From: Saccharothrix australiensis
Lineage (GTDB): Bacteria > Actinomycetota > Actinomycetes > Mycobacteriales > Pseudonocardiaceae
Reading direction: 5' to 3'
DNA: 64,000 nt
NCBI RefSeq assembly: GCF_003634935.1
Contig: NZ_RBXO01000001.1
Span: forward strand, 5,357,501 to 5,421,500
The translations under genes were made by a program, and so were the position numbers. Shown here in pieces: positions 39,001 through 48,465 of this stretch. Under the pieces are notes generated by a model, which saw only the letters and a list, made by a program, of their open reading frames with translations, was not told where the DNA came from and made no database searches. Position 1 is the first letter of the stretch. Each line of letters starts with the position of its first letter.

Positions 39001-42000
39001 GTGTTCGGCGAGGTGCTCGCCGAGTACGCGGGTGCGGACCCGGTCGCGCGGCGGCCGTTCCGCGACTACCTGGCGTGGCTGGCCGCGCAGGACCCGGCCG
39101 CGGCCGAGGAGCACTGGCGGGGCGTGCTCGCCGGGTTCACCGCGCCCACTCCCCTGCCCTACGACCGGCCGCCGACCGACGCGCACCGCGCCGAGTCGTC
39201 GGCCCGCGTGGTGCTGGACCTGCCGGTGGACCGGGCGGCCGAGGTGGCGCGGGCCAACGGCCTGACCGTCAACACGATCGTGCAGGGCGCGTGGGCGCTG
39301 CTGCTGTCCAGGGTGTCCGGCGAGCGCGACGTCGTGTTCGGCACCACGGTGTCCGGGCGGCCGGCGGAGCTGCCCGGTGTCGAGGACGTGGTGGGCATGT
39401 TCATCAACACCGTGCCCACGCGCGTCGTCGTGGACCCGCGCGCCGGGGTCGTGCCGTGGCTGCGCCGGCTCCAGGAGGCCCAGACCGAGTCGCGGCGGTT
39501 CGACTTCGCGTCCCTCGCGCAGGTGCGGTCGTGGGCCGGCGGTCCGCTGTTCGACAGCCTGCTGGCGTTCGAGAACTACCCGGTCGAGGCGCCCGCCGGC
39601 GACGCGCCGCGAGTGGTCGGCGAGGTCGACGGCCTGGACACCACCACGTTCCCGCTGACCGTGCGGGCGCACGCCGACGACTCGCTGCACGTCGAGCTGA
39701 CCTACGACCCGCGCCTGTTCGACGCCGCCACGGTCGAGCGGCTCGGCGGGTGGCTGTCGCGCCTCATCGGCGCGATCGGCGACGACGCCGGGCGCGCGGT
39801 GGGCGAGCTGCCGTGGCTGTCCGACGACGAGCGCCGGCAGGTCCTGCACGACTGGCAGGGCTCCGGGTCCGACGGGCCGACCGGCACCATCCCGGAGCGG
39901 TTCGCCGCGCAGGCGGCGCGGACGCCGGACGCCGTCGCGGTGACCTGGCAGGGCGTCGGGCTGACCTACCGCGAGCTGGACGAGCGGGCGAACCGGTTGG
40001 CGCACCACCTGATCGGCCTGGGCGCGGGCCCGGAGCGGTTCGTGGGCCTGCTGCTGCCGCGATCGCTCGACCTGGTGGTGGCGGTGCTGGGCGTGCTGAA
40101 GTCGGGCGCGGCCTACCTGCCGATCGACCCCGCCTACCCGGCCGACCGGATCGCCGGGATGATCGCCGACGCCGAGCCGGTCGTCGTCCTGGACGGCATC
40201 CCGAATCTCGACGGGTGTCCCGACGTGGCGCCGGAAGTGGCGTTGCGGCCCGAGCACCCGGCGTACGTGATCTACACGTCGGGCTCGACCGGGCGGCCCA
40301 AGGGCGTGGTGATCCCGCACGGCAACGTCATCCGCCTGTTCTCCGCCACCGACCACTGGTTCCACTTCGACCACACCGACGTCTGGACGCTGTTCCACAG
40401 CTACGCCTTCGACTTCTCCGTCTGGGAACTGTGGGGACCCCTCCTGCACGGCGGACGCCTCGTCGTCGTACCCCACGACACCTCGCGAACACCGCGCGAC
40501 TTCGCCCGCCTGTTACGCGAAGAAGGCGTCACGGTGCTCAACCAGACACCCTCGGCGTTCTACCAACTCATCCCCGAACAACCCGACGCCCGCTACATCA
40601 TCTTCGGCGGAGAAGCCCTCGACCAGCACAAACTCCACAACTGGCACGGCACCGCCCAACTGGTCAACATGTACGGCATCACCGAAACCACCGTCCACGT
40701 CACCTATACGGAAGCCGACGGCACCATCGGTCAACCGATACCCGACCTCCGCGTCTACGTCCTGGACGACGATCTCCAACCCGTCCCACCCGGCATCACC
40801 GGCGAAATGTACGTCGCCGGACCCGGACTCGCCCGCGGCTACCTCAACCGACCCGGCCTCACCGCACAACGCTTCATCGCCAACCCCTACGGCCCACCCG
40901 GCACCCGCCTCTACCGCACCGGCGACCTCGCCCGATGGCACAACGGCAAACTCCACTACCACGGCCGCACCGACCACCAACTCAAGATCCGCGGCTTCCG
41001 CATCGAACCCGGCGAGATCGAGGCGGTGCTGGCGTCCCACCCGTCGGTGCGGCAGGTGTCCGTGGTGGTGCGGGACGAGCGGCTGGTCGCGTACGCGGTC
41101 GCGGACGGCGAGGTCGCGGTGCCGGCGCTGCGCGACCACGCGGCGCGGTCGCTGCCCGAGCACATGGTGCCGAGCGCGTACGTCCTGCTGGACCGGTTGC
41201 CGCTCAACGCCAACGGCAAGCTCGACCGGGCCGCGCTGCCCGCGCCGGGGCGGGACGCGTCGGTGGCCGACGGGTTCGTCGCGCCGAGGACGGAGGCCGA
41301 ACGGCTGGTGGCCGGCGTCTGGGCCGACGTGCTGGGCGTGGAGCGGGTCGGCGCGGAGGACAACTTCTTCGCGCTGGGCGGCGACTCGATCCTCAGCATC
41401 CGGGTGGCGTCCCGGCTGCGCGAGACGTTCGACCTGTCGCCGCGCGCGGTGTTCGACCACCCGACGGTGGCGCGCCTCGCGGCGGCGCTGACCGGTGACG
41501 CGCCGACGCCGATCCCGCGCGCGGAGGGCGAGTTCGCGCTGTCGTTCGCGCAGCAGCGGCTGTGGTTCCTGGACCAGTTCTCGCCGGGCGGCACGGAGTA
41601 CGTGACGCCGTTCGCGGTGCGGCTGCGCGGCGAGCTGGACGTGGCGCGGCTGCGGCGGGCCCTGTCGGCGCTGGTGGCGCGGCACGAGTCGCTGCGCACC
41701 ACGTTCCCGGCCGTCGACGGGCTGCCGACGCAGGTCGTGCACCCGCCGCACGAGGTGGCGCTGCCGGTGGTGGACGAGCTGCCGCCGGTCGAGCCGTTCG
41801 ACCTCGGCGCGGGCCCCCTGTTCCGGCCGGCGCTGGTGCGGGTCGGGCCGGACGAGCACGTGCTGGCGCTGACCATGCACCACATCGTCACCGACGGCTG
41901 GTCCGGCGGCGTGCTGGTGTCCGACCTGGCCGCGCTGTACGCCGGCGAGGACCTGCCGGAGCTCCCGGTCCGGTACGTCGACTTCGCCGCGTGGCAGCGG

Positions 42001-45000
42001 TCCCAGCCGCTGGACGGGCAGCTGGAGTACTGGCGGGAGCGGCTGGCGGGCGTGCCGGCGCTGGAGCTGCCCACCGACCGGCCGCGGCCCGCCGTGCACA
42101 CGACGTCCGGCGCGCAGTGCGAGTTCGCCGTGCCCGCCGGGGTCGCCGACGCGCTGCGCGACATCGCGCGGCGCACCGACAGCACGCTGTTCATGACGCT
42201 GGTCGCGGCGTGCCAGGTGCTGTTCCACCGCTGGTCCGGGCAGGAGGACTTCGCCCTGGGCACGGTCGCCGCCGGGCGCGACCGGCCCGAGGTCGAGCGG
42301 GTGGTGGGGCTGTTCGTCAACACCCTGGCGCTGCGGGCCGCGGTCGACCCGCTCGGGACGTTCCCCGAGCTGCTGGCGCGGGTGCGGACGACGGTGCTGG
42401 AGGCGTTCGCCCACCAGGACGTGCCGTTCGAGCGGGTGGTCGACGCCGTGCAGCCGGACCGCGACACCAGCCGCACACCGCTGTTCCAGGCGGTGGTGGC
42501 GCTGCAGAACGCGCCGCGGGCGGCCGGGTTCGCCGGGCTGGACGCCTCCGACGTCGCCCGACCCGTGGTGTCGACCGGGTTCGACGTGACGGTGGAGTTC
42601 ACCGAGGAGGACGGCGGCGGGCTCGCCGGGTCGATCGAGTACAACACCGACCTGTTCGACGCGGTCACCGCGCGCCGGCTGGCCGACCACCTCGGCGTGC
42701 TGCTGGCGGGCCTCGCGACGGACCACGACCGTCCAGTGTGGACGCTGCCGGTGCTGCCGCCCGACGAGCTGGCGGCGGTGGAGCGGTTCGGGCGCGGCCC
42801 GCGCGGCGTGCGGTTCGCCCCGCTCGCCCGCCTGGTCGAGCGGCAGGCCGGGCGCACGCCCGACGCGCTCGCGCTGACCGGCGCGGCCGAGCTGACCTTC
42901 GCCCAGCTCGACCGGGCCGCCAACCGGTTGGCGCACCACCTGATCGCGCGAGGCGCGGGTCCGGAGCGGCTCGTCGCCGTGCGGCTGCCCCGCTCGGCCG
43001 ACCTGGTGATCGCCGAGCTGGCGGTGCTGAAGGCGGGCGCGGCGTTCCTGCCGGTGGACCCGTCCTACCCGGCGGAGCGGATCGCGCTCATGCTCGACGA
43101 CGCCCGGCCGCTGCTGGTGCTGGACGGCCCGGTCGACGTGTCGGGCCTGCCGGGCACCGCGCCGGACGTGGCGGTGCGGCCCGAGCACCCGGCGTACGTC
43201 ATCTACACGTCCGGGTCGACCGGGCGACCGAAGGGCGTCGTGGTGACCCACGCGGGCATCGCCACGTTCTCGGCGGCCGAGATCGCGCACCTGGACGTGC
43301 GGCCCGGCGACCGGGTGCTGGAGTTCTCCTCGCCGAGCTTCGACGCCTCGGTGCTGGAGCTGTGCCTGTCGCTGCCCGCCGGCGCGGCGCTGGTCGTGCC
43401 GCCGGAGGGGCCGCTGCTGGGCGACCGGCTCGCCGAGGTGCTGACCGCGCACCGGGTGACGCACGCGCTGATCCCGCCGGTCGCGCTGGCGACGCTGCCC
43501 GACGTCGCCCTGCCGGCGTTCCGGTCGCTGGTGGTCGGCGGCGACGCGTGCCCGCCGGACCTGGTGGACCGCTGGGCGCCCGGACGGCGCATGGTCAACG
43601 CCTACGGGCCCACCGAGTCGACCGTCGTCGCCACGTGGAGCGCTCCCCTGACGCCCGGCGGCACGCCGCCGATCGGGCGGCCGATCCCCGGCACCGAGGT
43701 CCACGTGCTGGACCCGGCCCTGCGGCCGGTGCCGATCGGCGTGCCGGGCGAGCTGTACGTGTCGGGCGCGGGCCTCGCGCGCGGCTACCTGGACCGGCCG
43801 GGGTTGACCGCGTCGCGGTTCGTCGCGAACCCGTTCGGCGCGCCCGGTTCCCGCATGTACCGCACGGGCGACGTGGTGCGGTGGCGGCGCGACGGCCGGC
43901 TGGAGTTCGTCGGCCGGGCCGACGAGCAGGTGAAGATCCGCGGTTTCCGGGTCGAGCTGGGCGAGGTGGAGGCCGCGTTGCTGCGGCACCCCGACGTGCG
44001 GGAGGCCGTGGTGGTCGCGCGGGCCGACGGCGCGGGCCACAAGCGGCTCGTCGCCTACGTCGTCGGCGCGGTGGCGGACCTGCGGGACTTCCTCGCCGAG
44101 TCGCTGCCCGACCACCTGGTGCCGTCGCTGTTCGTGCCGATCGACGCCATGCCGGTGAGCCCCAACGGGAAGGTCGACCGCGCGCGGCTGCCCGCGCCGG
44201 ACTTCTCGGCGCTGTCCACGGCCGGGCACGTGCCGCCGTCCGGACCGGTGGAGGAGGCGCTGGCCGCCGTGTGGGCGGACGTCCTCGGCGTGCCCGCGGT
44301 GGGCGCGGAGGACAACTTCTTCACGCTGGGCGGCGACTCGATCCTGAGCATGCAGGTGGTGGCGCGGGCTCGGCAGGCCGGCCTGCGGTTCACCACCAGG
44401 GACCTGTTCGTGCACCAGACGGTCGCGCGGCTCGCGCCCGCGGTGCGGCTGGAGGAGGGCGGCGGCGAGCGGTCCGCCGTGGTCGGCGAGGTGCCGCTGA
44501 CCCCGATCCAGCACTGGTTCCTGCACTCCGGCCGGCGCAACCCGCACCACTTCAACCAGTCGCACCTGGTGGAGCTGGACCCGGAGGTGGACGTGGCCGC
44601 GCTGCGGGGCGCGCTGCGGGCGCTGCTCGCGCAGCACGACGCGCTGCGGACCCGGTTCCGCCACGAGGACGGGCGGTGGCGGCAGGAGGTCCCGCCGGTG
44701 TCGGACGTGGACGTGCTGACGGTCGCGTCCGGGGTGGAGGACCTGGAGGCGTTCGCGGACGAGGTGCACGCGGGGTTCGACCTCGGCACGGGTCCGCTGT
44801 TGCGCGCGGTGCTGTTCCGGGAGCCCGACCGGTCGTCGCTGCTGCTGGTGGCGCACCACCTGGTCGTGGACGGTGTCTCGTGGCGGATCCTGCTGGACGA
44901 CCTGGAGACCGCCTACCGGGGCGGCGACCTGGGCGCCAAGACGACCTCGTTCCAGGAGTGGGCGCGGCGGCTGCGCGACCACGTGGCCGCGGGCGGGTTC

Positions 45001-45711
45001 GACGCCGAGGTCGACCACTGGGCCAAGCCCCTCCCGGTGCTGCCGCGGGCGACCACGCCCGCCGAGGTCGTCACGCTGGAGCTGGACGAGGACGACACCG
45101 CGGCGCTGCTGCGCGGCGCGCCCGCCGCCTACCGCACCCGGATCAACGACGTGCTGCTCGCGGCGCTGGCGTGGGCGCTGTCCCGGTGGACGGGCTCGGA
45201 GACGGTGTCGGTCGACCTGGAGGGCCACGGCCGCGAGGACCTGTTCGACGGGGTCGACCTGTCCCGGACCGTCGGGTGGTTCACCACCGTGTTCCCGGTG
45301 GAGCTGACGGTGCCCGAGGGCGACTGGCGGACGCGGGTCAAGGCGGTGCGGCGGCAGCTCCGGTCCGTGCCGGGCAACGGCATCGGCTACGGCGCGCTGC
45401 GGCAGCACGGCCGCCTGCCCGCCGGCGGCGTGCCGCTGGTCGCGTTCAACTACCTGGGGCAGTTCGACCCCGGCTCGGCCGAGGCCGAGGGCCTGTACCG
45501 GGCAGTGCTGCCGTCCATCGGCCGGGAGCACGACCCGGCCGACCACGGCGAGCACCTGATCGACGTCGTCGGCGAGGCGGGCGGCGGCCGGCTCGGGTTC
45601 TCCTGGTACCACCACCCCGACGCGCACCCGGCGGACGTGGTGCGCGGCGTGGTGGCGGACTTCGCGGCGGCGCTGCGGGCCATCGCCGAGGACTGCCGGG
45701 GTGCGGTGTGA
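27100..45711 (+). CDS. Non-ribosomal peptide synthetase 2 (modules 4-8)
   Basis: 6203 residues, five elongation modules. M4: C(LCL, HH169)-A-T(Ser982)-E(HH1154). M5: C(DCL, HH1574)-A-T(Ser2384). M6: C(LCL, HH2556)-A-T(Ser3366)-E(HH3531). M7: C(DCL, HH3956)-A-T(Ser4763). M8: C(LCL, HH4927)-A-T(Ser5747)-E(HH5919), then stop; there is no thioesterase. Pockets read by eye: M4 D-T-(W/D)-D-M-G-F-V-D-K, M5 D-T-(W/E)-D-L-G-Y-V-D-K, M6 D-T-(W/E)-D-M-G-F-V-D-K (position 239 depends on a one-residue gap); acidic, so probably basic residues. M7 is D-F-W-N-I-G-M-V-H-K (Thr). M8 is D-A-L-L-V-G-A-V-V-K, as in module 1. The M6 epimerase has HHLVVDA instead of HHLVVDG. DCL domains follow every epimerase, so the stereochemistry is self-consistent. 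Residues 1-40 are a short N-terminal lead, possibly docking. Confidence 0.97.
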   Translation: MTTSKESRISALPAHLRERLRDRLAGKGAPVATEPAIPTAPRTGPLPLSPGQRRLWFLDQFQPGDTEYNSAFALRLRGPLDVPRLTGAVRGLVRRHESLRTAFDQVDGQPVQVIHADPVLDVPLVDAPDPDAALRAEVERPFDLARGPLFRAVVLRVAPEDHVLLLTSHHIVVDGWSLGVLVEELGALYRGEALPPPALQYADYAVWQRDRPVRVDYWRERLAGVQPLELPTDRPRPAERTSAGATRGFTVPAALTARLAELARANETTLFTVLLTACQVLLARYTGQDDIAVGTVTSGRGRPELQRLVGFLVGTVVIRSTVDTSRTFEELLRETGAVALDAFAHDDVPFDRVVEAVAARRDPSRTPLFDVMVSMQNVGGSLPRLPGLEVAEQPLTRRKAIFDLGIDFTAADDGVHCLVEYNTDLFDAATVDRMCRHLHVLLARCAAEPRRRLADVPLLLGDEPDPRGAAMAVPATTFPALVTAQAARTPDATAVVCGEVRLTFAELEARSNRLAHRLVADGVRPEQVVALSAPRGADAVVAVLGILKAGAAYLPVDPSLPERRRAYLTGDSGAVRVIDGPVDTAGMPDTPPPVRLRPDHAAYVIYTSGSTGRPKGVVVEHRNLVNLLHNHREEFGPERLRIGLTAVFSFDTSWDGLARLADGHEVHVLTDDVRLEPAALVDYVREHRIDFLDLTPSYVQQLLPAGLLDGDHTPKILMLGGEALPTSLWRELLDAPTRAYNFYGPTETTVDAVSTPVTGDRPVIGRPLRNLTAYVLDANLQPQPEGVPGELFIAGAQVARGYLNRPSLTAQRFLPDPFGPPGTRMYRTGDRVRWTDDRLEYLGRTDDQVKIRGYRIEPGEVETALLSHPDVGEAAVVARTDHGHTRLVAYVVTTAPVDLRAHLKPLLPDYQVPAAFVELDRIPLTPNGKLDRAALPAPRVAGDDHVAPTTPEEAELARIWADVLGVERVGAHDNFFTLGGDSILSIQLVSRARRAGFRLTSRDVFRHQTVAELARAATAAAEPAPRRVFTGPAPLTPIQRWFFAEHGPLAHFTMTLLVELEPSVDEEALRSAVRAVVRHHDALRLRFRRVDGRWAQEVADGDDDVFRVEAGVDTDADTEARVRAARQDLDLSDGPLLRAVLLRGARPALLLTAHHLVVDGVSWRILLADLEKAYRGEALEPVGTSFTQWAHRLAEHVRSGALDDALPHWRSMPEPVALPVDRDGPNTAGSARVVSVRLDRETTDALLHRVPPVYRTQVNDVLLSALGRVLAEWTGRDSVAVALEGHGREELFDDVDLSRTVGWFTTQFPVVLDTCDDWGRTLKAVKENLRAVPHRGLSFEALGVGTPLPAVSFNYHGRFEVADGGFYRARRDAAGEDVAPDRPRGHLLEVTGLVEHGELALRWEYSDHAHDRATVRRLADRMLDALREVVAHCATPGAGGWTPSDFPLARLTQEQVDRIAGPDVEDVYRLTPLQAGMVFHSLVEPGAYVDRVRLVLDGVTDPAALAEAWQRVVDRTPVLRSSVVWDGVDEPVQVVHRHVTVPADGELDLGVAPLLRVRVTPLSDERVELVWSSHHVILDGWSTGQVFAEVLEHYRAITGGRPARLPARRPFRDYLRRLADLGDAERDAAEAYWRSALSEVDVPTPLPYDRPPAEAHRAAATASVRVEVDLGGAPQRAGLTVNTVVQGAWALLLAQVSGEHDVVFGSTVSGRPAELPGVETMIGMLINTVPTRVTVDPAARVGAWLRELQAAQGEARRYDHTALADIQSWVGARLFDSVVVFENYPFDRDGDGPRVVEVDAVDDTTLPLALTASGTDRLALELAYDPDLFDVATADRLAGRLRDLVAAIARDVDAPVADLSRLSPEDERRVLVEWNRTALDTPAALYPEVFAAQAARTPDDTALVFRDARWTFAELDARANRLAHHLVARGAGPERVVAVRLPRSADVVVAVLAVLKAGAVYLPVDVGLPAERVDFLLADARPALVLDELPDTSGLPGTAPPVPLRPDHAAYVIYTSGSTGRPKGVVVEHGQLANLFHANRHDLMGERTSFALTATFSFDTSWEGLLFLAGGGELHVIDEELRLDPAALVDYVRTRGIGTVDLTPSYAHRLVEAGLLDSGVRRVLLGGEAVDAALWRAIAASAVEGFNYYGPTETAVDAVSTAITGDRPVIGRPLHNLAAYVLDRDLRPVPPGVVGELFVAGAQVSRGYLGQPGLTARRFPPDPFGRPGARMYRTGDRVRWLPDGRLEYLGRADDQVKIRGFRVEPGEVAAALRAVPGVRDAVVVVRDGRLVGYVTGVPERDARAALAASLPDHLVPSAVVVLDSFPLAPSGKVDRRALPEPAFTGGRVEPATDAERTVAAIWADVLGLARVGAEDDFFALGGDSILSIGVTSRLRAAFGVQLSPRAVFEHRTVRALAFVLAGAAAADAIPVLPRGGPHPQSPAQRRLWFLDQFEPGGVEYVTPTAWRLRGPLDVGALRRAVNGLVARHESLRTTFDDAGQVVREPFDVPLTVEGRPWEQVVRQEATTPFDLREGPLVRARLVRVADDDHVFVLTLHHIVTDGWSTGVLARDLGALYAGDELPPLPVQYVDFTAWQEAPPVDYWARRLAGVPPLELPTDRPRPAVRTGAGAMRSFTVPAEVAAAVKELARRHGDTVFTTLVAACQALLARYTGQDDIAVGTAVSGRGRAELDDVVGLFVNTVVLRSTVDTRRSFTELLTGVRSAVLDGFAHQDVPFERVVEAVRPDRDPSRNALFDVMVLVQNTGDAAPVLPGVVATELPLPLTTATCDLTFEFGESDGALLGAVEYSTDLFDAATVDRMARHLVALLAGVAAAPDRPLSAIPLLSGDEPDPRGRVTDVPHTTFPALFEAQAARTPHATAVVCGDTRLTYAEVDERANRLAHHLIARGASPERVVAVLLPRSADVVVAILAVHKAGAVYLPVDRDLPRERVDFLLRDADPALVLDSWPDLAGCPAHRPGVPVRPDHAAYVIHTSGSTGTPKGVVVEHRHLVNLLHNHRADFAAEPLRVALSAVFSFDTSWEGPLLMADGHELHVLTDDVRLEPAALVDYVRQHRIDFLDLTPSYVQQLLPAGLLDGDHTPKILMLGGEALPATLWRELAASPTRAYNFYGPTETTVDAVSTPVTGDRPVIGRPLDNLVAHVLDADLRPTPTGVPGELYIAGAQVARGYLNRPGLTAQRFLPDPYGPPGTRMYRTGDRVRWTDDRLEYLGRTDDQVKIRGYRIEPGEVETALLSHPDVTQAVVVAREHNGHQRLVAYTVGAPADPAGWLKDRLPDHLVPSAFVALDAVPMTPSGKVDRRALPAPTFTDAGYVPPAPGVAAELAAIWADVLGVERVGARDNFFALGGDSILSMQVVSRARQAGMRLTAKEVFLRQTVAELALAVTADTGGAHEVVTGPAPLTPIQRWFFAEHGPLAHFTMSVLTDLGDDVDVPALRSALHAVVARHDALRTRFTRVDGQWRQEVAGTGEDVLRLASTVDHPAEADAARRSLDLERGPLFRAVLFPDGKLFLTAHHLVVDAVSWRIVLSDLRTAYAGGDLAPVGTPFAGWAHRLDAHVRSGGFDGALAHWAAVPVEEPTPTTAGTARGVSVRLGRADTDALLHRVPEAYRTRVDDVLLTALAAAFGGRALVALEGHGREELFDGVDLSRTVGWFTAQFPVALEVPAGDWGRALKAVKERLRAVPDRGLSYEALRYADRGLTGALPRVCFNYLGRFESDAFGEAEHGREVPDDLVRPHLLDITAAVTDGELALEWEYSTQAHDEAEVRALADRMVDALRGIVAHCASPEAWGRTPSDFPLARLTQEQVDRIARPDVEDVYPLTPLQAGMLFHDLVDDGTAYFNQLRVRLSGVDSPERLARAWQRVVDRTPTLRTAVVWEGVDEPVQVVRRDVVLPVEFAPVTDELVARDARRGLDLTRAPLMRLVVGRVSDHEVDLLWTSHHLLLDGWSTAQVFGEVLAEYAGADPVARRPFRDYLAWLAAQDPAAAEEHWRGVLAGFTAPTPLPYDRPPTDAHRAESSARVVLDLPVDRAAEVARANGLTVNTIVQGAWALLLSRVSGERDVVFGTTVSGRPAELPGVEDVVGMFINTVPTRVVVDPRAGVVPWLRRLQEAQTESRRFDFASLAQVRSWAGGPLFDSLLAFENYPVEAPAGDAPRVVGEVDGLDTTTFPLTVRAHADDSLHVELTYDPRLFDAATVERLGGWLSRLIGAIGDDAGRAVGELPWLSDDERRQVLHDWQGSGSDGPTGTIPERFAAQAARTPDAVAVTWQGVGLTYRELDERANRLAHHLIGLGAGPERFVGLLLPRSLDLVVAVLGVLKSGAAYLPIDPAYPADRIAGMIADAEPVVVLDGIPNLDGCPDVAPEVALRPEHPAYVIYTSGSTGRPKGVVIPHGNVIRLFSATDHWFHFDHTDVWTLFHSYAFDFSVWELWGPLLHGGRLVVVPHDTSRTPRDFARLLREEGVTVLNQTPSAFYQLIPEQPDARYIIFGGEALDQHKLHNWHGTAQLVNMYGITETTVHVTYTEADGTIGQPIPDLRVYVLDDDLQPVPPGITGEMYVAGPGLARGYLNRPGLTAQRFIANPYGPPGTRLYRTGDLARWHNGKLHYHGRTDHQLKIRGFRIEPGEIEAVLASHPSVRQVSVVVRDERLVAYAVADGEVAVPALRDHAARSLPEHMVPSAYVLLDRLPLNANGKLDRAALPAPGRDASVADGFVAPRTEAERLVAGVWADVLGVERVGAEDNFFALGGDSILSIRVASRLRETFDLSPRAVFDHPTVARLAAALTGDAPTPIPRAEGEFALSFAQQRLWFLDQFSPGGTEYVTPFAVRLRGELDVARLRRALSALVARHESLRTTFPAVDGLPTQVVHPPHEVALPVVDELPPVEPFDLGAGPLFRPALVRVGPDEHVLALTMHHIVTDGWSGGVLVSDLAALYAGEDLPELPVRYVDFAAWQRSQPLDGQLEYWRERLAGVPALELPTDRPRPAVHTTSGAQCEFAVPAGVADALRDIARRTDSTLFMTLVAACQVLFHRWSGQEDFALGTVAAGRDRPEVERVVGLFVNTLALRAAVDPLGTFPELLARVRTTVLEAFAHQDVPFERVVDAVQPDRDTSRTPLFQAVVALQNAPRAAGFAGLDASDVARPVVSTGFDVTVEFTEEDGGGLAGSIEYNTDLFDAVTARRLADHLGVLLAGLATDHDRPVWTLPVLPPDELAAVERFGRGPRGVRFAPLARLVERQAGRTPDALALTGAAELTFAQLDRAANRLAHHLIARGAGPERLVAVRLPRSADLVIAELAVLKAGAAFLPVDPSYPAERIALMLDDARPLLVLDGPVDVSGLPGTAPDVAVRPEHPAYVIYTSGSTGRPKGVVVTHAGIATFSAAEIAHLDVRPGDRVLEFSSPSFDASVLELCLSLPAGAALVVPPEGPLLGDRLAEVLTAHRVTHALIPPVALATLPDVALPAFRSLVVGGDACPPDLVDRWAPGRRMVNAYGPTESTVVATWSAPLTPGGTPPIGRPIPGTEVHVLDPALRPVPIGVPGELYVSGAGLARGYLDRPGLTASRFVANPFGAPGSRMYRTGDVVRWRRDGRLEFVGRADEQVKIRGFRVELGEVEAALLRHPDVREAVVVARADGAGHKRLVAYVVGAVADLRDFLAESLPDHLVPSLFVPIDAMPVSPNGKVDRARLPAPDFSALSTAGHVPPSGPVEEALAAVWADVLGVPAVGAEDNFFTLGGDSILSMQVVARARQAGLRFTTRDLFVHQTVARLAPAVRLEEGGGERSAVVGEVPLTPIQHWFLHSGRRNPHHFNQSHLVELDPEVDVAALRGALRALLAQHDALRTRFRHEDGRWRQEVPPVSDVDVLTVASGVEDLEAFADEVHAGFDLGTGPLLRAVLFREPDRSSLLLVAHHLVVDGVSWRILLDDLETAYRGGDLGAKTTSFQEWARRLRDHVAAGGFDAEVDHWAKPLPVLPRATTPAEVVTLELDEDDTAALLRGAPAAYRTRINDVLLAALAWALSRWTGSETVSVDLEGHGREDLFDGVDLSRTVGWFTTVFPVELTVPEGDWRTRVKAVRRQLRSVPGNGIGYGALRQHGRLPAGGVPLVAFNYLGQFDPGSAEAEGLYRAVLPSIGREHDPADHGEHLIDVVGEAGGGRLGFSWYHHPDAHPADVVRGVVADFAAALRAIAEDCRGAV
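29096..29712 (+). repeat. Acidic-pocket A-domain block, copy 1 (module 4)
   Basis: Two long runs, about 29096-29275 and 29462-29712, are almost identical in DNA to 36246-36430 and 36630-36867 in module 6. They show the same shift to A-ending codons as the Thr block. The interval between them, about 29275-29460, is more diverged. Confidence 0.7.
36246..36867 (+). repeat. Acidic-pocket A-domain block, copy 2 (module 6)
   Basis: Partner of the module 4 block. It covers the pocket-forming segment and the stretch up to the A8 motif. Near identity in third positions points to recent duplication or gene conversion. Confidence 0.7.
40261..41016 (+). repeat. Thr adenylation-domain block, copy 2
   Basis: Partner of 25810-26565, differing by only scattered substitutions over about 755 bases, including the full pocket. 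The offset between copies is constant (about 14451), so no indels separate them. Confidence 0.85.
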
Positions 45712-46934
45712 CCACCTCGTTGGCGCGCAACCGGAACTACACGCTGCTGTGGGGCGGGCAGGCGCTGGCCGAGGTCGGGTTCTCGGCCTCGCTGATCGCG
45801 TTCCCGCTGCTGGTGCTGGCGATCACGGGGTCGCCCGCGGCGTCCGGCCTGGTCCTCGCGGTCGACGCCACCGCGCAACTGCTGGCGGGCCTGCCCGCCG
45901 GCGCGCTGGTCGACCGGTGGGACCGCAGGCGGATCATGCTGGCGTGCGAGGCGGCGCAGGCGCTGGCGCTGGGCTCGCTGGTGCTCGCGCTGCTCGGCGA
46001 CGCGGCGTCGGTGCCGCACATGGTCGCCGTGGCCGCGGTCCTGGGCGTGTGCCGGGCGTTGTTCGAGCCGGCCGAGGACGCCTGCCTGCCCCGGCTCGTG
46101 CCGGACGCGCAGCTCGCGACCGCCGTGGCGATGAACGCGGCGCGGTCGTCGTTGGGCCAGATGTCGGGCACCGCGCTGGGCGGCGCGCTGTTCGCGGTGG
46201 CGCGCTGGGCGCCGTTCCTGCTCGACCTGGTGACGCACTGCCTCGCGTTCGTGGCGCTGCTGTTCCTGCGCGTGCCGCCGCGCGAACCGGTCGCGGTCGC
46301 CGAGCGGCACCTCCTGCGGGAGATCGGCGACGGCCTGCGCTGGGTGTGGCGGCGGCGCGAGATCCGCGTGACGGCGCTGTGCGCGGTGGTGCTGAACCTG
46401 TTCTTCACCGCGTTCTACCTCGTGGTCATCGTACTGGCGGAGGCGCGCGGTGTGTCGTCCGCCGCGATCGGCGTGATGGCCGCGATGCTCGGCGTCGGTG
46501 GCGTGGTGGGCGCGCTGATCGCGCCGTGGCTGCACCGCGTGCTCGGGCCGTACGTGTCGATCGCGGCCGTGTTCTGGGTGTTGACGCTGTTGACGCCCGT
46601 GGCCTACTTCGTGTCCGACGGGTTCGTGATGGGCGGGTTGTTCGCGCTCATGACGTTGTTGGCCCCCACCGCGAACACGACGATCTCCACCCACCAGCTG
46701 CTGCTCACGCCGGACGCGATGCGCGGGCGGCTCAGCGGCGTGGTGTCGGTGGTGCTGGGGGCGGCGGGTGCGCTCGGGCCCGCGTTGGGCGGCCTGCTCA
46801 CCGAGTTCCTCTCCGCCGACCGCGCCGTGCTGGTGTGCGCGGTCGGCATCGCCCTGGTTACCGCGTTCGTGACGATCAGCCCGACGTTGCGGCGCTATTC
46901 CGCTGAACAGGAAGGTGTTCCGAATGAGGTCTGA
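45708..46934 (+). CDS. MFS exporter of the peptide operon
   Basis: 408 residues with about 12 hydrophobic segments. The opening [69 protein letters not shown] holds the MFS motif A between helices 2 and 3 and resembles EntS-type exporters. The GTG start overlaps the NRPS2 stop (GTGTGA), and the stop overlaps the MbtH gene by 11 bases, so expression is coupled to the synthetases. It most likely exports the finished peptide and gives self-resistance. No siderophore genes accompany it, so the EntS likeness does not imply an iron role. Confidence 0.9.
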   Translation: MTTSLARNRNYTLLWGGQALAEVGFSASLIAFPLLVLAITGSPAASGLVLAVDATAQLLAGLPAGALVDRWDRRRIMLACEAAQALALGSLVLALLGDAASVPHMVAVAAVLGVCRALFEPAEDACLPRLVPDAQLATAVAMNAARSSLGQMSGTALGGALFAVARWAPFLLDLVTHCLAFVALLFLRVPPREPVAVAERHLLREIGDGLRWVWRRREIRVTALCAVVLNLFFTAFYLVVIVLAEARGVSSAAIGVMAAMLGVGGVVGALIAPWLHRVLGPYVSIAAVFWVLTLLTPVAYFVSDGFVMGGLFALMTLLAPTANTTISTHQLLLTPDAMRGRLSGVVSVVLGAAGALGPALGGLLTEFLSADRAVLVCAVGIALVTAFVTISPTLRRYSAEQEGVPNEV

Positions 46935-47118
46935 CATCGCCTACCAGGTGCTGGTCAACGACGAGGGCCAGTACTCGCTGTGGCCCGCGCACCAGCCCGT
47001 GCCGGCGGGGTGGGTCGCCGACGGCAAGACCGGCACCGTGGACGAGTGCTCCGCCCACGTCGACTCGGTGTGGACCGACATGCGGCCGAAGTCGTTGCGG
47101 GACGCCATGTCCGACTGA
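46924..47118 (+). CDS. MbtH-like protein
   Basis: 64-residue NRPS accessory protein that binds adenylation domains and helps them fold or activate. The family residues are seen in YQVLVNDEGQYSLWPAHQPVPAGW and SVWTDMRPKSLRDAM, including the three conserved tryptophans. ATG 46924 is chosen for AGGAAGG at 46909-46915; the gene begins inside the exporter gene. It is the last gene of the operon; the next gene is convergent. Confidence 0.95.
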   Translation: MRSDIAYQVLVNDEGQYSLWPAHQPVPAGWVADGKTGTVDECSAHVDSVWTDMRPKSLRDAMSD

Positions 47119-47192
47119 CCGCCCCGGCGGTCCGGTGGCACCCGGCCCGCGCCCGCTCGTCACGGCGGGCGCGAGCCGGCGCACCGTCGGCC

Positions 47193-47207
47193 AGTCCATA
47201 ATGGACT
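47193..47207. promoter_or_regulatory. 15-base palindrome between convergent genes
   Basis: AGTCCAT and ATGGACT flank a single A. It lies 75 bases after the MbtH stop and just past the end of the oxidoreductase gene, where no promoter is expected. Role unknown; it could be a chance palindrome or a transcription end signal. Confidence 0.35.
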
Positions 47208-47225
47208 TCCGTGCGGCGCGGCCGG

Positions 47226-48224
47226 TCAGGCGTCGCGCAGGACGACGTCGGCGTCCGTCCGGGCCGACTCGACCAACGCCCGCCCCACGCGGGCGGTGCG
47301 CGCCGAGTCGGCCAGGGACACCAGCGGGGTGTCGCCCGTGCGCACGGCCCGGTGGAACTCGGCGGCCTGGTGCTCGTACGGGTCGGCGGCCGGCACCACC
47401 TCCCGCCGGACGCCCCGCCCGGTCACGACGGTGATCACGCCGTCCTCGCGGCCCAGCGCCCAGGCGTTGTCGACCGCGATCGAGCCGTCGACGCCCTGGA
47501 GCTCGTAGCGCGACCGGGGACCGTAGTCGAACCCGTAGTCGAGCAGGGCCGCGCGACCGCCGCCGAAGTCCAGCACGGCCACGGCGCTCGTGTCGACCGC
47601 CGCGCCGCCCTCGGCGTGGAACCGGGCGCGGACCCGCTCCGGCGGCCGGCCGAACGCCCACAGCGCCACGTCGAACGCGTAGCAGCCGACGTCCCAGGTC
47701 GCGCCGCCGCCCAGCGCGGGGTCGTACCGGGTGCCGTCCGCCGCGGTCGTCCGCCCCGCGAACGCGGCCCGCACCACGCGGAGGTCGCCGATCACGCCCG
47801 AGGCCAGCAGCTCCGCCACGCGCCGCTGCTGCGGGTGGCAGCGGTACATGTACGCCTCCATGACCGTGCGGTCGCCGGCCGCCCGCCCGATCCGCGCGAC
47901 GTCCTCTTCGGACAACGCCAACGGCTTCTCGCACAGCACGTGCTTCCCCGCCGCCAGCGCCCGCAGCGTCCACGGCACGTGCTCCGAGTTCGGCAGCGCG
48001 ATGTAGACGGCGTCGACCCCGTCGTCCGCCAGCAGGGCGTCGAAACCGTCGTGCGCGGTCGCGCCGAACGGCTCGGCGAACCGGGCCGACGCGGCGAGCC
48101 TGCCGGGCCGCGCGGCGACCGCCGTGACCGCGTTGCCGGGCGTGCGGTGGATCGCCGGCGCGACGCTGCCGCTGATGCGGGCCGTCGCGCCCAGCACGCC
48201 CCAGCGCAGTTCCAGGTCGGTCAC
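47226..48224 (-). CDS. Gfo/Idh/MocA-family oxidoreductase
   Basis: 332-residue NAD(P)-dependent sugar/cyclitol-type oxidoreductase. The Rossmann fold starts WGVLGATARISGSVAPAIH (the usual third glycine of GxGxxG is replaced). DAVYIALPNSEHVPWTLRALAAGKHVLCEKPLALS contains the EKP motif. GGGATWDVGCYAFDVALWAFGRPP carries the conserved DxGCY of the substrate side. The GTG start at 48224 has a GAGGAGGG Shine-Dalgarno. It converges on the peptide operon and is not obviously part of it. Confidence 0.9.
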   Translation of the reverse strand: MTDLELRWGVLGATARISGSVAPAIHRTPGNAVTAVAARPGRLAASARFAEPFGATAHDGFDALLADDGVDAVYIALPNSEHVPWTLRALAAGKHVLCEKPLALSEEDVARIGRAAGDRTVMEAYMYRCHPQQRRVAELLASGVIGDLRVVRAAFAGRTTAADGTRYDPALGGGATWDVGCYAFDVALWAFGRPPERVRARFHAEGGAAVDTSAVAVLDFGGGRAALLDYGFDYGPRSRYELQGVDGSIAVDNAWALGREDGVITVVTGRGVRREVVPAADPYEHQAAEFHRAVRTGDTPLVSLADSARTARVGRALVESARTDADVVLRDA

Positions 48225-48465
48225 GTGCCCTCCTCGTCGCGGCACAGCCTAACCGCGGGCCGGGGCGCGGACGACCGGGTCCGCGAGCCGCGCACCGACC
48301 CGGCACCCGGCGGCGGCCGACCACCCGATCCGGCGACCCACCGGAACGCGGGCCCGACGCCGGCCGGGACCACCGCGCCGATATCACGAGCGGGCGCGCG
48401 GCGGCAACGCGCCCGCGCACCCCCCTCACCGAGCGGTTCACGGGCGATCAGCGAGACTTGACACC

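Noticed and set aside
21157-45627. Very long minus-strand frames (1622, 2712, 657 and 1704 residues) under the NRPS genes
   Set aside because: They are antisense shadows of high-GC3 coding sequence; their translations are His/Arg/Gln/Val-rich low-complexity with no domains, while the plus strand encodes textbook NRPS domains.
44480-45711. Terminal thioesterase domain on NRPS2
   Set aside because: No GxSxG motif after the last carrier; the final 410 residues are an epimerase (HHLVVDG, EGHGRE, NYLGQF motifs).
45708-47118. Siderophore cluster (EntS-like exporter plus MbtH)
   Set aside because: No catechol or hydroxamate genes, no iron-uptake system; MbtH and MFS exporters accompany many NRPS clusters.
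47226-48224. Oxidoreductase as a tailoring gene of the peptide operon
   Set aside because: Convergent orientation, own Shine-Dalgarno, and generic sugar-type Gfo/Idh features; nothing ties it to the peptide.
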